From Zizania palustris (lineage: Eukaryota > Streptophyta > Magnoliopsida > Poales > Poaceae): DNA of 64,000 nucleotides. Below are positions 1 through 10,225 of the stretch, in pieces. Each line of letters begins with the position of its first letter. Position 1 is the stretch's first letter. The notes beneath the pieces are model-generated. The model was not told where the DNA came from and did no database searches. It was given only the letters and a program-made list of their open reading frames with translations. The DNA lies in the NCBI GenBank assembly GCA_019279435.1, contig JAAALK010000288.1:75984255-76048254 (forward strand), written 5' to 3'. A program made the position numbers and the translations under genes.

Positions 1-218
1 CTCACTAGATCTTATTACATATAAGCTAAACTTTCATAAAGCAAAAGACCTAGGCATGATACTCAACATGCACGCCACGCCATGGTGCAACAATGCACTC
101 CTTCGTGAACATAGCGTGAATCAAAGTTCTAGATACACGACTTTAACAAGCATCCATGCAACAACTAACTAATCAAAATAATAGCTAAAACAACAGCGTA
201 CACAATGATTATTCAACA
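1..218 (-). repeat. Copia T 3' LTR, partial
   Basis: On the minus strand the LTR begins TGTTGAATAA at 218, directly after a purine-rich tract, and runs off the left edge. It matches 61173 down to about 60985, the 5' LTR of the same element, with many substitutions. The shared core includes ATGCACGCCACGCCATGG. No MITE is present here, unlike in the other copy. Confidence 0.65.
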
Positions 219-230
219 AATCTCCTCCTA
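219..230 (-). other. Polypurine tract of copia T
   Basis: The minus strand reads TAGGAGGAGATT immediately before the LTR start TGTTGAATAA. This is the expected place and composition for the plus-strand priming tract. Confidence 0.55.
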
Positions 231-261
231 AACCTTGTGTATCAAATCACTTACAACAACA

Positions 262-2600
262 TAGGCCAACCCTGGTGCAGAGTTCCTAGAACTTGATCTT
301 GCAGAGTGGTTTTGTAAGAACATATCCAAGCTTCTCATCAGTCCTAATAAACTTCAAAAATTTGTAAAAATGCCATTACAATTTTGTGTAATTTGAAAAG
401 CACAACTGTCAATGACTGTGGTAGACCCCATCTATCAGTGACACACACCGATGACATATTTCAAAACTGTGAAAATTATAATGGCAAGGAAAAATTTAAC
501 CCAGTAAACTTCACCTCATTTTGCCCATTTTGTGCATACTCCAAGATTAGATGAAATCTTGTATCAGTATGTTTACTCTGATCATAATTCATAGGATTTT
601 AATCAGAGAAATGTTGGACTTGTTGTCCACTCTCAACATTGGACCGCTCACATCTGAACCCACAATTTCAGCTATTGCCAACCAAACAGCTTTACAAGTA
701 GCCATTGTAGCAGCTATGTACTCAGCCTCACAACTTGAAAGTGCTACAACCTTCTGTTTTGCTGATTGCAACTAATTGGACTGGTAGTGCTCTTCCTGCT
801 ATCAACATCCCTAGCTAGATCACTATCATTGAAGCTAGAAGTATTGTTTGCTCACTCTTCTTCCTTGCATACCATAGACCCCCAACCAATAGACCCAACA
901 ATGTATCTCAAGATATGCTTCGCTACTACTAAATGCTCCTGATGGGATCCTCCATGAATTTACTACATACCCAATAGAAAAGGCTAAATCTTCTTAAGTA
1001 TGCATTAGGTATCCTAGACTTCCAACCTAGCTCTTATAATCTATAGCATCAACACAGGGATTGTTGCTCTCTTTAATCAGCTTTAACCTTGCTTCCATGG
1101 GCATTTGACATGGATTATAGTCAAGCATCCCTCCTTTCTCTAGGATCTTTCTTGCATAATTGCCTTGTGATAGTGTAATGCCATCAGCTTCTTCCCGCTT
1201 CACTTCTATCCCTAGATCATCCATATTGAACAGATCTACCATTTGCCTTTTGAATTTCTTGAAGCTACTACCGTTGGTACCTATGATCACCAAATCATTG
1301 ACATACACTCCTACTACCAGCCTCTCAACACCTTCACCTCAGCAATACATGGCATGTTCAGAAAGACATTTCCTAAATCCCAAAGTAGCCAGGTTCTCAC
1401 CTAGCTTGTGATTCCAAGCATGTGGAGTTTGATGTAAGCCATACAACGCCTTGTGAAGTTTAAGCACCTTATGTTCTTGATTAGCATGCACAAAACTAGG
1501 GGGTAGTTAGACAAATACCTCCTTTTGAAGGTCGATGTTTAGAAATGCGATTTGATGTCCATATGATGAACTTCCCAACCCTCATGTACCACCAAATCTA
1601 GGAGCAGCCGTCCTGCCTCCATGTGAGCTACCGGTGCAAAGACTTCATCATAATCCATGCCTTGACATTGAACATACTCCTTGACAACAAGCTACGCCTT
1701 GTGCCGAACAACTACACCATGCTCGTCCCTCTTCACTTTGAACACTCACTTGAGACTAATAGCTTGCTAGCCTAGAGGTAGCTCAGTGAGTGTCCACATG
1801 TGATTGTCTTTGATGGATTGCAGCCCCTCCATCACCCAACATCACCAAAACTCTTGATGAACCTCAAACAAAGTTATTGATTCCTCTAAATTCATCATGT
1901 GCAACCATCTATCTCCAAGTTCCTGCATTGCATAGCCTAGTGGTCATCTTGCACCCACAATGTCATCAGTCACAAGATATTGCAGTGGTGCATCCTCATC
2001 GTGGTAGGCATTTATCTCCTTGCCAAGTTGTGATGGCGGTGAGACAAACTGAACACACGTGGGCATTGATGCTAGTGCACCCAAGCCAGCTGACCCACCC
2101 TGCCATGCTGATGTAGAGGTGGTAGGAGTAGATGACGCACACGAGCCTCCCATCCATGCTAGTGTCAAGGTAGGAGGTGATGACAACGTCCCTAGTTCCA
2201 CACCTGACAAAACCTCATAATCATTTTGCTAGAGCTTAGTCATGTACTCGATGGTGAAGATGTCATCGTTGTCCACCATCACATTCTCCTCCACATTGTG
2301 TGATCAGTCCCACTACACCTCCTCATCAAAAACCATGTTTTGCATCACATGAACACATCGTGTGACAGGGTCATAAGCCCAGAACACCTTGGAGCCTCAT
2401 TCATAATCGACAAAAATCATTTTGTAGCCTCAATCTTCTAGCTTCTTGACGTGTGGAGATGAGTTCCTAGTGTAGATGATGTAGTCAAATGTCCTCAAGT
2501 AGTGAAACCATGTCTTCTTCCCGTGGCATGCCTCGAATGGATTCATCCCCTCCATGCTTCTCGTTGGTCACCGATTTAGGATATTGTTGATTCCAAAATT
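262..2600 (-). pseudogene. Copia T pol remnant: integrase C-terminus, RT, RNase H
   Basis: Degenerate pol of a Ty1/copia element, read right to left. The integrase C-terminal region lies at about 2598-2270 (ILNR.PTRSMEGMNPFEA-like segment, then the cysteine-containing segment before the VYDPVTRRVH-type block). A variable hinge follows. RT covers about 1900-1030 and includes KVLKLHKALYGLHQTPHAW near 1485-1410 and a catalytic box read as YVND instead of YVDD near 1308. RNase H covers about 980-262 and includes SSCEAEYIAAT near 745-710 and a C-terminal LTKPL block. Several stops and frameshifts interrupt it, so no polyprotein can be made. Its upstream end is cut by the gypsy R LTR at about 2600. 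The nearest relatives are rice copia elements whose gag resembles the remnant at 59945-60620. Confidence 0.8.
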
Positions 2601-3675
2601 TGGTAAAGCCCAAACCCACTAAGGATGTCGCACGGTCAACAAAAGTCAAAGAATTTCAGTCAAAGGTGGTCAAAGAAGCTCGTCCATATTGTTACAACGT
2701 GGCCGGATATGGAGGAGCCGATAGAGGTGAGAGAGGATAAAGATGATCCATATTCAGTTACAATATAGATTACTTGGGCACCAAGTCTCCAGACTATAAA
2801 TATGTATCTAATTAGCTAGGTTTAGGATACACACGATCAATCTCAACAAACTACTCTTTCAATGCATCGCCATCCTTGGGTTCCCAAGGTTAATCACGAC
2901 AGGACTCGGCACTCGGAACTAGGCTGCATTGTTCCGATCTCCGGCAAAGAGGTGAGTCCCGCCACCCCGACGACCACATCAATGAGGTTTGTGTTCTTCA
3001 AGGCTACATCGTATCGATCTCTTGAGGCATCAGTCTAGTTAGTGTGATTGCTGGTTTATCTTGGTATATTTTGCTAGGTATAAGGTTGCATCACTTTGAT
3101 CTCTTAGATTGATGTGAGTTAGGTGTCATAGTTTGAGGCTTCATCGGTTAAGTCCGACATCTTGTTCTATTGTATCTAGTTCATGATGTATATCATTCAT
3201 CTGAATAAAGTATGCCCGATGCATTGAAGTGCTATTGATTTCTTATGACTAGCAACTATCTTGGTTAGGTCTAATCTTGCGGTTACGGTAATTGGATGGT
3301 ATGGATACGTTGTTTGGTATGCTGAGTTTAGTTTCTATTAGAGTATAAGCCGATATGTTATCTTCAATTATGTTACACTCTATACATATCTAGGAAGTGC
3401 TCATCGACCTTTATGCGCAAGGACTTCACCTATCAGCTGATGGCATGCTCAGCCAATGGTGCGGTCATGTATCGACGTGTTTATTCATGTTTATTTTATT
3501 CTACATCAGCTCGGTAGCTGATCGGCGTTGCTACTAACGTTATTCTCTCTGGTTCCTTATCAGTTGCAGGGTCAAACTGATTGGCATGCTCAGAACCTTT
3601 TTTAAGATTATAGGATCTTCACTAGAGTTAAGAAGATCTCCTAGGCCATGCGTGTGACCAAAAAATACATCAACA
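2601..3675 (+). repeat. Gypsy R 5' LTR (about 1.07 kb)
   Basis: A non-coding block with the layout of an LTR. It starts TGGTAAAGCC after the copia integrase remnant, has a TATA box at 2795-2802 (TATAAATA), an AATAAA near 3205, and ends CATCAACA near 3675, followed by a leader. The exact left boundary is uncertain by several bases because the flanking integrase is degenerate. No second copy exists in the window to confirm the ends. Confidence 0.6.
2795..2802 (+). promoter_or_regulatory. TATA box of the R LTR
   Basis: TATAAATA lies about 190 bases into the LTR, in an otherwise mixed-composition block. It is the most likely core promoter of element R. Confidence 0.5.
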
Positions 3676-3716
3676 CGCTTTTTGGCATGCCCGGTGGGAC
3701 CTTCTTCAGACCATTC
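3676..3716 (+). other. Gypsy R leader with PBS-like sequence
   Basis: TTTTTGGCATGCCCGGTGGG directly follows the LTR end. It occupies the place where the related element S carries a PBS-like TTTTTGGCGACTCCGCTGGG (57333 onward). The leader is cut after CATTC (3712-3716) by element Q and resumes at 22731. The R gag start codon (22735) would lie only about 45 bases from the LTR before the insertion. Confidence 0.5.
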
Positions 3717-3967
3717 TGTTGATAGCAAAAAAATGGCATTAATGGTTAAAGTTGTCAAAATATCAAGTTTTGGTAATTTAGATGAAAATATGCTAAGTCC
3801 TGGCACAAGCCGGTCTGACCGAACATGTACTACTGGTCTGACCGGCCCACTTCGGTCAGACCGCCCATAGGTCCGGTCAGACCAGCCAAATCCGTGTCCG
3901 AGTCCAATTAGATGATTCTGTGGTATTTTTTATCCCTAATTGATTTTTAATGACTTGGACCCGTTAT
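3717..3967 (+). repeat. Gypsy Q 5' LTR remnant (first 250 bp)
   Basis: It matches the start of the Q 3' LTR at 17631-17880, including TGTTGATAGC, the AAATGGCATTAATG block, four GGTCTGACC/GGTCAGACC motifs and the TTTTTATCCCTAATTG block. The match stops near GACCCGT at about 3967, where gag-like sequence (residues CKWHDSHSH) follows directly. A deletion between LTR and gag is therefore the simplest reading. Confidence 0.8.
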
Positions 3968-4017
3968 AATAACGATTGCAAGTGGCATGATTCTCATTCC
4001 CATTCTACTAATGATTG

Positions 4018-5347
4018 TGTTGATAGCAAAAAATGGCATTAATGGTCGAAAGTGTCAAAATATCAATTTTGGACCGAAAATATACAAGTCCTAGAACAGA
4101 CCGAAGCCCTAAAGTGTTGGAGGCCCATCTGCATGGGGCCTCGGGGGCCTTTTAGCAGCCTGCTTCCTAGGCTGGCTTCGGCCCGGAGGCCCTTCGGTGG
4201 CCTGCTTCACTGAAGCTTCGACCCGAGGAGCATCCTTCGGCGGGCTTGTCGAAGGCCCACTTCGGGCAGGCTTCGGATAAGGAGTCTGATACAAATCCTA
4301 ATTGTTTTTATCCCTAATCTTATCAGATTAGAGTTAGAGATAAGAAGACTAGCCCCTATAAATACAGGGGTGATGTCGGTTCATAGAACTCCCAACACAG
4401 ATCAATTCTTCAAACCCTAGTTTGAACTGTACCTTTATTTTCTTTACCTTTCTGCATTAGTATCAGTACACCTTCGTGGGTTTGCACTAGAAGCCTTCCG
4501 TTGGCCACGTCGTAATAGTGGTAAGCCTTGTTGGTTCGCCTATGAATCATCCGTTAATCTATGTAACAGATTGCTATCACCTTGTTGGCTCACTTGTGAA
4601 CCATCTGTTAATCTATGTAACAGATTGCTACCCTTCGTTTTGTATACTGCAACACTTGGTAATTCGGTCTCCAGGCCGAATTGGCACTTGATCTTCATTT
4701 TGCTGTAGGTTTCAAGTTCGGAGCTCCCTTCGCCGAAGGTTTCCAGAGCTAGGAATCTGGTTTCAGAGGTTGCCAGAGCACCCCTCGGCAAGTCTCCACG
4801 TCGTCTAACCGTGCCGGACCCGTCACATTGTTGTCTGCCTGGTCAAGTCCCGCACATCGGAGCCACTTCGTATCAGAGTTGCTTCGCACCAGAGTCTCGC
4901 CAGGACGCTCCACATTAGACCTCCTCACGCCAGCATTCCGCATCGGACTTCGTCGTGCCAGTGCTCCGCATCGGACTACGTTACGCTAGTGCTCCGCGTT
5001 GGATTTTATCGTGTCAAGAGGCTTCGCACCAAACCATGTCGTTCGGAGGTGTTTTCGTGTCGCGATCTGTTTGGAGCTTATCTTCGGCCAGATCGATTCG
5101 AACGCCAAAGGCTAACTTCGGCGCACCCTTCGCACCAAACACCGAAGGACCCCCTTTGGTGACCCTTCGCATGGTATACTCCGAACCAATCTGGCTCCTT
5201 TCAGCCAATTGTTTTATTTTGTCTATATATTTCGGCTAATTGGAACGCGACGTCAGTGTTGTGTTACGCTTAGGCTCATCCCTAAGTGTCCACACGCTTT
5301 TGGATCGTCGAACTGACCCAAGTGCGGGGCACGTTTTCGTGTCAACA
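4018..5347 (+). mobile_element. Solo LTR of a Q/S-related gypsy family
   Basis: A 1330-bp block starting TGTTGATAGC and ending GTGTCAACA, the same ends as the Q and S LTRs, with the exact 5-bp TSD GATTG (4013-4017 and 5348-5352). It is a different subfamily. The GGTCTGACC motifs typical of Q and S are replaced by many CTTCGG/CCGAAG motifs, and a roughly 50-base AACAGATTGCTA-type segment is duplicated near 4545-4635. A TATA box lies at 4357-4364. No internal sequence or partner LTR adjoins it, so it is a solo LTR left by LTR-LTR recombination. Confidence 0.9.
4357..4364 (+). promoter_or_regulatory. TATA box in an inverted repeat (solo LTR)
   Basis: TATAAATA is framed by CCCCT and AGGGG (4353-4370). 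Equivalent boxes in the Q and S LTRs are framed in the same way. Confidence 0.55.
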
Positions 5348-6643
5348 GATTGTAATGTTTTTCGTCGGCAAGTTCGATCGGCCATAGAAGAAGGACGGTT
5401 GAAATTGGATACAAATCCTAAGATGAAGCTCGACTAATACCCTTTCCCCGTGAACACTATCGATCTCGATGGGAAGAAGGTGCTGATTCGGCCTGAGTAG
5501 GCTAGGTCTGCTAAGGGGAAGGAGTTCGTGATCGGAGAACCGTACCCACACACGCTCGTGCCGAAGAACCCTGAGGTAGGAGTGTGGAAAGTGAATACAA
5601 ACACATCATCTTCGGCTGCGAATTTCAAGAAGCCGAAGGTGACATACAACATGCTGCTCCAGAAGCACAAGAAGAGGGCCGAGAAGGCAAATGCTCAGCC
5701 AGAACCTCCATCGAGGCTGAGCCCTCCTCGGAGGAGTGGGTTTGTCCCACCATGGGTGAAGCCATTGGAGCCACAACTTCCTCCACCATACCATTGGTCC
5801 ATGGCACAACGGTCACCGTGTTACATTCTGCCTCCCGGGTACCCTACCCCATATTATATTGCTCCATTCGTGCCATCTGGGTTTTATAACATGCATGGTC
5901 AAATGAGTGCTCTAAGAGGCGATGTCTTCGGCAGACTATCCGTCGCAATAAGAGGACGTCCGAAGGCGGAGTCCGAAGGTATCGTCGTTAAGGTGGGGTC
6001 CTAGGATGTCCCGATCATTATGGGGGCCTCCGCGGAGCAAGACGAAGGCGAACCACATAGGTCACCCGATGAGACTGTCGGTCAGACCACATCCTCAGGG
6101 CCGGTCAGACCGACTTCCCCACTACGAATTGACCGATCTACTGTGGTCGGTCTGACCAGGTCTGTTCAGACATATATAACTAGTCGGTCTGACCAGCCTA
6201 CCATGGCCAGTCCGACCGATAGGAAGCAAGAGCAAAATCCCGCCAAGCGCAAAATTGCCAAGGCCGATTCGGGCAATTCCCGTTCAGCCAAATATTCCAG
6301 GAACAAAGTTGTGGCACTCAGCACTAAGCCGCAGCCTTCGTGGGCACCCCCAAGCATGACAAAGTCCCAGAAGAGGTGGCTACAACGTCTTCGAGCTCAA
6401 GAGATGTGCGAGAAGAAAGCTGAGGATGAGCGGGATGTTGTTTTAGAGGAGATCCATCCCCGAACAGCAGTGAAACAGGTATGGAAGCTGAAGCCAGTTG
6501 CCATAAACAACCTGGCTCCTTCTCTGAGCGACGACGAGGATGGCATGATGGACAACGACTACACACCGGTCTCCGAGGGGCCCACTCCTCAGGCGATGGA
6601 CATAATCATCATCATGTTACCTACTGAGTTTGCTCTTCCATAG
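5348..6643 (+). pseudogene. Gypsy Q gag C-terminus and gag-protease linker
   Basis: The frame resumes after the solo LTR from residues encoded at 3971-4017 and begins with an NVFRRQVRSAIEEGRL segment, typical of the end of Tat-type gag. A basic, proline-rich linker follows (5528-6004), then a Ser/Gln-rich region (6020-6643) with a basic AKRKIAK cluster. At least three stops break it: one near 5436, TAG at 5498-5500 and TAG at 6002-6004. TAG at 6641-6643 ends the second ORF. Six GGTCTGACC-type motifs at 6078-6215 are translated within the linker. No catalytic function is expected here; gag forms the particle. The N-terminal two thirds of gag are deleted. Confidence 0.7.
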
Positions 6644-6664
6644 GATGAGGCCGAGGTCGCTCAG

Positions 6665-7255
6665 TTGAGACTCGGCCCTCGGGAGGCTATTTTTGAGAAG
6701 CCCGATGATACAGCTCGTCAGTTGAAGGCTCTCTATGTCAAGGGGCACATCAACGGGAAGCAGATCTCGAGGATGCTTGTAGATGAAGGCTCCACTGTCA
6801 ATCTAATATTGTACTCTCTATTGAAGAAGCTCGACAAGAATAAAGATGACCTGATGAGGACCAACCTGACTCTCAACGGCTTCAACGGCGAGAGCTCTGA
6901 GGCCAAGGGCGTGCTTTCTCTGGAGCTGACGGTGGGCAACAAGACGTTGCTGACGGTGTTCTTCGTCGTTGATGTGCAAGGTTATTACAGTGTACTGCTT
7001 GGGCGTGATTGGATTCATGCCAATTGTTTCATCCCATCTACTTTGCACCAGTGCCTGATTCAGTGGGACGACAATGATGTGGAGGTTGTACCAGCTGACA
7101 CTTCTGCCCAAGTTGCTTTGGCCGATGTGTCTATCGACGCTGTCCACGATAAAGTAGAGTGTCTGTCAGGTAGAGATCTCTCAGATTATGACTTTGTTAG
7201 CGTGTCTGAGGGACGTTTTGTTCTAGTGTCTGTAAAGTCAGCTGGTGTAGCATGA
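6665..7255 (+). pseudogene. Gypsy Q aspartic protease domain
   Basis: A retropepsin-like domain of the Tat type. The flap and core are recognisable: a VDEGSTVN active-site region at about residues 39-46 of this 196-residue frame, LTLNGFNGESSEAKGV, and VLLGRDWIHANC before the end of the domain. The family normally has D-G-G at the active site; here it reads D-E-G, so activity is doubtful. The frame opens after the TAG at 6641-6643 and stops at 7255. RT follows in another frame from about 7270. Confidence 0.75.
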
Positions 7256-7269
7256 CTATCTCTAAATTA

Positions 7270-8545
7270 GTAGTCATGTCTAGTAAAAGTAATCTTGATT
7301 GGCTAAAGTCTCGTGTAGAGCAATATCGGTCTTCTAAAGATGATATTGCCAAAGCCATTGAAGATTTTAGTGAGGTAGAAAAGTTTGGTCAAGGTTTTGC
7401 GTAGGCCGACCCTCTGGAGGAGGTATACATAGGCAATGGTATTGTTCCAAGGCTGACTTTTGTAACAAAAAATTTGCAGACGGGTGAAAAGGCTAAAGTA
7501 ATAAAGTTGCTTTGGTTGTATATCGATTGTTTCGCATGGGAGTATAGTGAGATGCCCGGACTAAGCCGTGAGCTCGTGGAGCATCGATTGCCTATTAAAC
7601 CCGGGTTTAGGCCTTATAAACAACCCCCTCGTCGCTTTAATTCAGCCATGTATGACCGAGTTAAAGAGGAGATAGAACGATTACTCAAGACTGAATTTAT
7701 TAGGACATGCAGGTATGCTGAATGTGTTGCTAACATCGTGCCTGTAGAGAAGAAAGGGTGTGGCAAGATTCATGTGTGCATTGATTTTAGGGACTTGAAT
7801 AAGGCCACTCTAAAGGATGAGTATCCCATGCCGATAGCCGACATGCTGATCAACGATGATTCAGGACACAAGGTACTAAGCTTTCTCGATGGCAACGCTG
7901 GTTATTATCAAATCTTTATGGCCAAAGAGAACATCTACAAGATATCTTTTCGTTGCCATGGTTTTGTCGGCTTGTTTAAGTGGGTTGTTATAACTTTTGG
8001 TTTAAAGAATGCTGTCGCTACATATCAACGTGCTATGAACTTGATATTTCATGACTTGCAAGGAGTTATGCTAGAGGTCTACATAGATGATGCTATAGTC
8101 AAATCGGATGCTATGGGAAACCATTTAGCCGATTTGAGAGTTGCTTTTGAGAGAATGCGTCGGTATGGCTTAAAGATGAACCCACTTAAGTGTGCTTTCG
8201 GTGTGTCGGCGGGCAAGTTCTTAGGATTCATGATTCATGAAAGAGGTATTGAGATTGATCCTAAGAAGCTTGAGCAGATTAAGAACTTTGAGGCGCCGAC
8301 ATGCAAAATAGATGTGCAAAAGTTGCTAGGCAGGATTCATTATTTACATCGCTTTATATCTAACTTGTTTGGCAAGATCGATGCTTTTGTCCCCATACTT
8401 TGTTTAAAGAATGAAGCCAAATTCACTTGGGGGGCAATTCAACAACGCGCGTTTGAGAAGATCAAAGAGTGCTTTGTCATCACCGCATGTGGTAAGAGCA
8501 CCAAAAGCTGTGATTCCATTTCAGCTATACATTGCCACGGAAGAT
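7270..8545 (+). pseudogene. Gypsy Q reverse transcriptase
   Basis: The frame at 7474-8547 covers most of RT, preceded by the pre-RT segment from about 7270. Motifs in order: ELVEHRLPIKPGFRPYKQPP (proline-rich entry), VCIDFRDLNKAT, SFLDGNAGYYQI, TFGLKNAVATYQRAMN, and the catalytic EVYIDDAIVKS near residue 205. The YIDD box is intact. The frame shifts between about 8490 and 8535, where the connection domain passes into RNase H. This enzyme would copy element RNA to DNA in the particle; the copy is not functional because of the frameshifts and upstream stops. Confidence 0.85.
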
Positions 8546-8933
8546 AGTGATAGGAGCTGTGCTGACTCAGGAGGTGGAGGGAAAAGAGTACATCATCGCA
8601 TTCTTGAGTCGCCGCCTATTGGATGCCAAGACGAGGTATGTGTTTTTAGAGCGTTTGTGTTTGTCACTTTATTATGCATGTACCAAACTTCGTCACTATC
8701 TTCTATCCGGCACATGTATTTTTAATTGTCAAACCGATGTTATAAAGTACATGTTGCAAAAGCCGATTCTCAATGGGAGAATCGGAAAGTGGTCTTATGC
8801 TTTGATTGAGTACGATTTGGCTTATGAACCTCTGAAAGCTATGAAAGGCCAAGTCATCGCAAATTTTATAGTTGATCACCATGTAGATGTCAATTGGAGT
8901 AGTGATACTGCTTTGATTGAGGTAATACCATGA
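8532..8933 (+). pseudogene. Gypsy Q RNase H (retroelement type)
   Basis: A short frame that continues RT. It contains GAVLTQEVEGKEYIIAFLSR, a LERLCLSLYYACTKLRHYL helix and the TDVIKYMLQKPILNGRIGKW segment, all standard in Ty3/gypsy RNase H domains. It ends at 8933, where a second, differently built RNase H domain begins. Confidence 0.75.
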
Positions 8934-8935
8934 AA

Positions 8936-9415
8936 ACTTTACTTTGATGGTTCGGCTTGCAAGAATGGCCAAGGTGTTGGAGTTGTGCTCATATCACCTA
9001 GTGTTATGAGTTTCAAGACCTCGACCCGATTAGAATTTCCTTGTACTAATAATCAAACCGAATATGAATCTATTTTGTTAGGACTTGAATTTTAAGCTCC
9101 ATGGGTATTAAATATATTCATGCATATGGTGATTCACTATTAGTAGTTCAACAAGTAGCTAAAGATGCTCAATGTTTTAATGGTTTACTAAACATCTACT
9201 TGAATAAATGTCTAGACATAATTGCTACTCTGGATGATTTTGAGATTTCACATGTGTCTAGAGAAGCCAATTCAATAGCAAATTATTTGGCTCAGCAAGC
9301 ATCTAGTTACCAAATTAAAAGAGGTAAATTTTTCGCGCGAGAAAAACCGGTGCTTGATTTTATTGCATTACCCGAGTCAAAACACATCGGTCTAACATGG
9401 CCGGTCCAACTATAG
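8936..9415 (+). pseudogene. Second RNase H domain of gypsy Q (Tat-lineage aRNH type)
   Basis: YFDGSACKNGQGVGVVL starts a second RNase H fold (about 8939-8990). It is followed by NNQTEYESILLGLEF, a stop near 9095, then in another frame (9101-9415) an AYGDSLLVVQQV block and HVSREANSIANYLA. The D, E, D and D-like acidic positions are spread over the two frames. A second RNase H domain between the retroviral-type RNase H and integrase is known for the Tat gypsy lineage and places Q there. It is broken by at least one frameshift and one stop. Confidence 0.72.
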
Positions 9416-9438
9416 GTGTCTGGTCAGTCTGACTGGCC

Positions 9439-10089
9439 ATGCCAGGCCGATCTGATTGGAGAACTCCAATTATTCAGTATTTGAGAGATCCTAGTAAACG
9501 GGTTGATCAAAAAGTTCGACGGCAAGCGTTTAAATTTGTGTTGCTCAATGATGAGTTGTATTACCGAATTATTGATGGAGTACTTTTGAGATGTTTGAAC
9601 GCCGATCAGTCTAGACTTGCTGTGAGTGAAGTACATGGTCTTTGTGGTACTCATCAGTTGGCCCAAAAGATGAGTTGGATGCTCAAAATAGCGGGTTTTT
9701 ATTGGTCGACTATGATTGAAGAAGTACTATAGAGGATGTGAAGCTTGTAAAAGGTTTGATAACATTCAACTTTATCCTGCATCTTTACTTAATCTTATTA
9801 TCAAACCATGATCATTTCGAGGTTGGGCCTTGGACTTCATCGGTCAAATTTATCCTTTCTCTTCAAAAGGGCATCGGTTCGTGTTGATGGCTGCATATTA
9901 CTTCACTAAGTGGACCGAGGCCGTGCCTCTCAAGAACACGACTCAAAACGAGGTAATTGATTTCATGTTGAAGCACATTATACATAGATTCGGTATTCCT
10001 CAAACTCTTACTACAAACCAGAGTGCTTCATTTGTTTATAAGGAAGTATGTGATTTTGTTGAATCTTATGGTATAAAGTTGATAAACTC
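9439..10089 (+). pseudogene. Gypsy Q integrase, N-terminal part
   Basis: Zinc-binding and first catalytic portion of integrase. HGLCGTHQ starts the HHCC region near 9645. LDFIGQIYPF holds the first catalytic Asp near 9832. The second catalytic position reads TLTTNQSASF near 10010-10040, where the family has TDQGA, so the Asp is Asn. The frame is interrupted at 10089 by a LINE, whose target duplication includes GTTGATAAACTC, and resumes at 16918. Stops near 9730 separate the zinc region from the core. Confidence 0.82.
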
Positions 10090-10225
10090 GGTCTTGAGTA
10101 ACAACATGTCCGCTCTCGCCCACCCTCCCCCCTCGCTCCCGTCGTCCCCCGCCTGGCGTTCCGATGGTGTCCTCTCCGGCTAACCGGTCAGTTCGCCGTC
10201 TCCGCCCTGTCTCCCTCCCCCCTGC

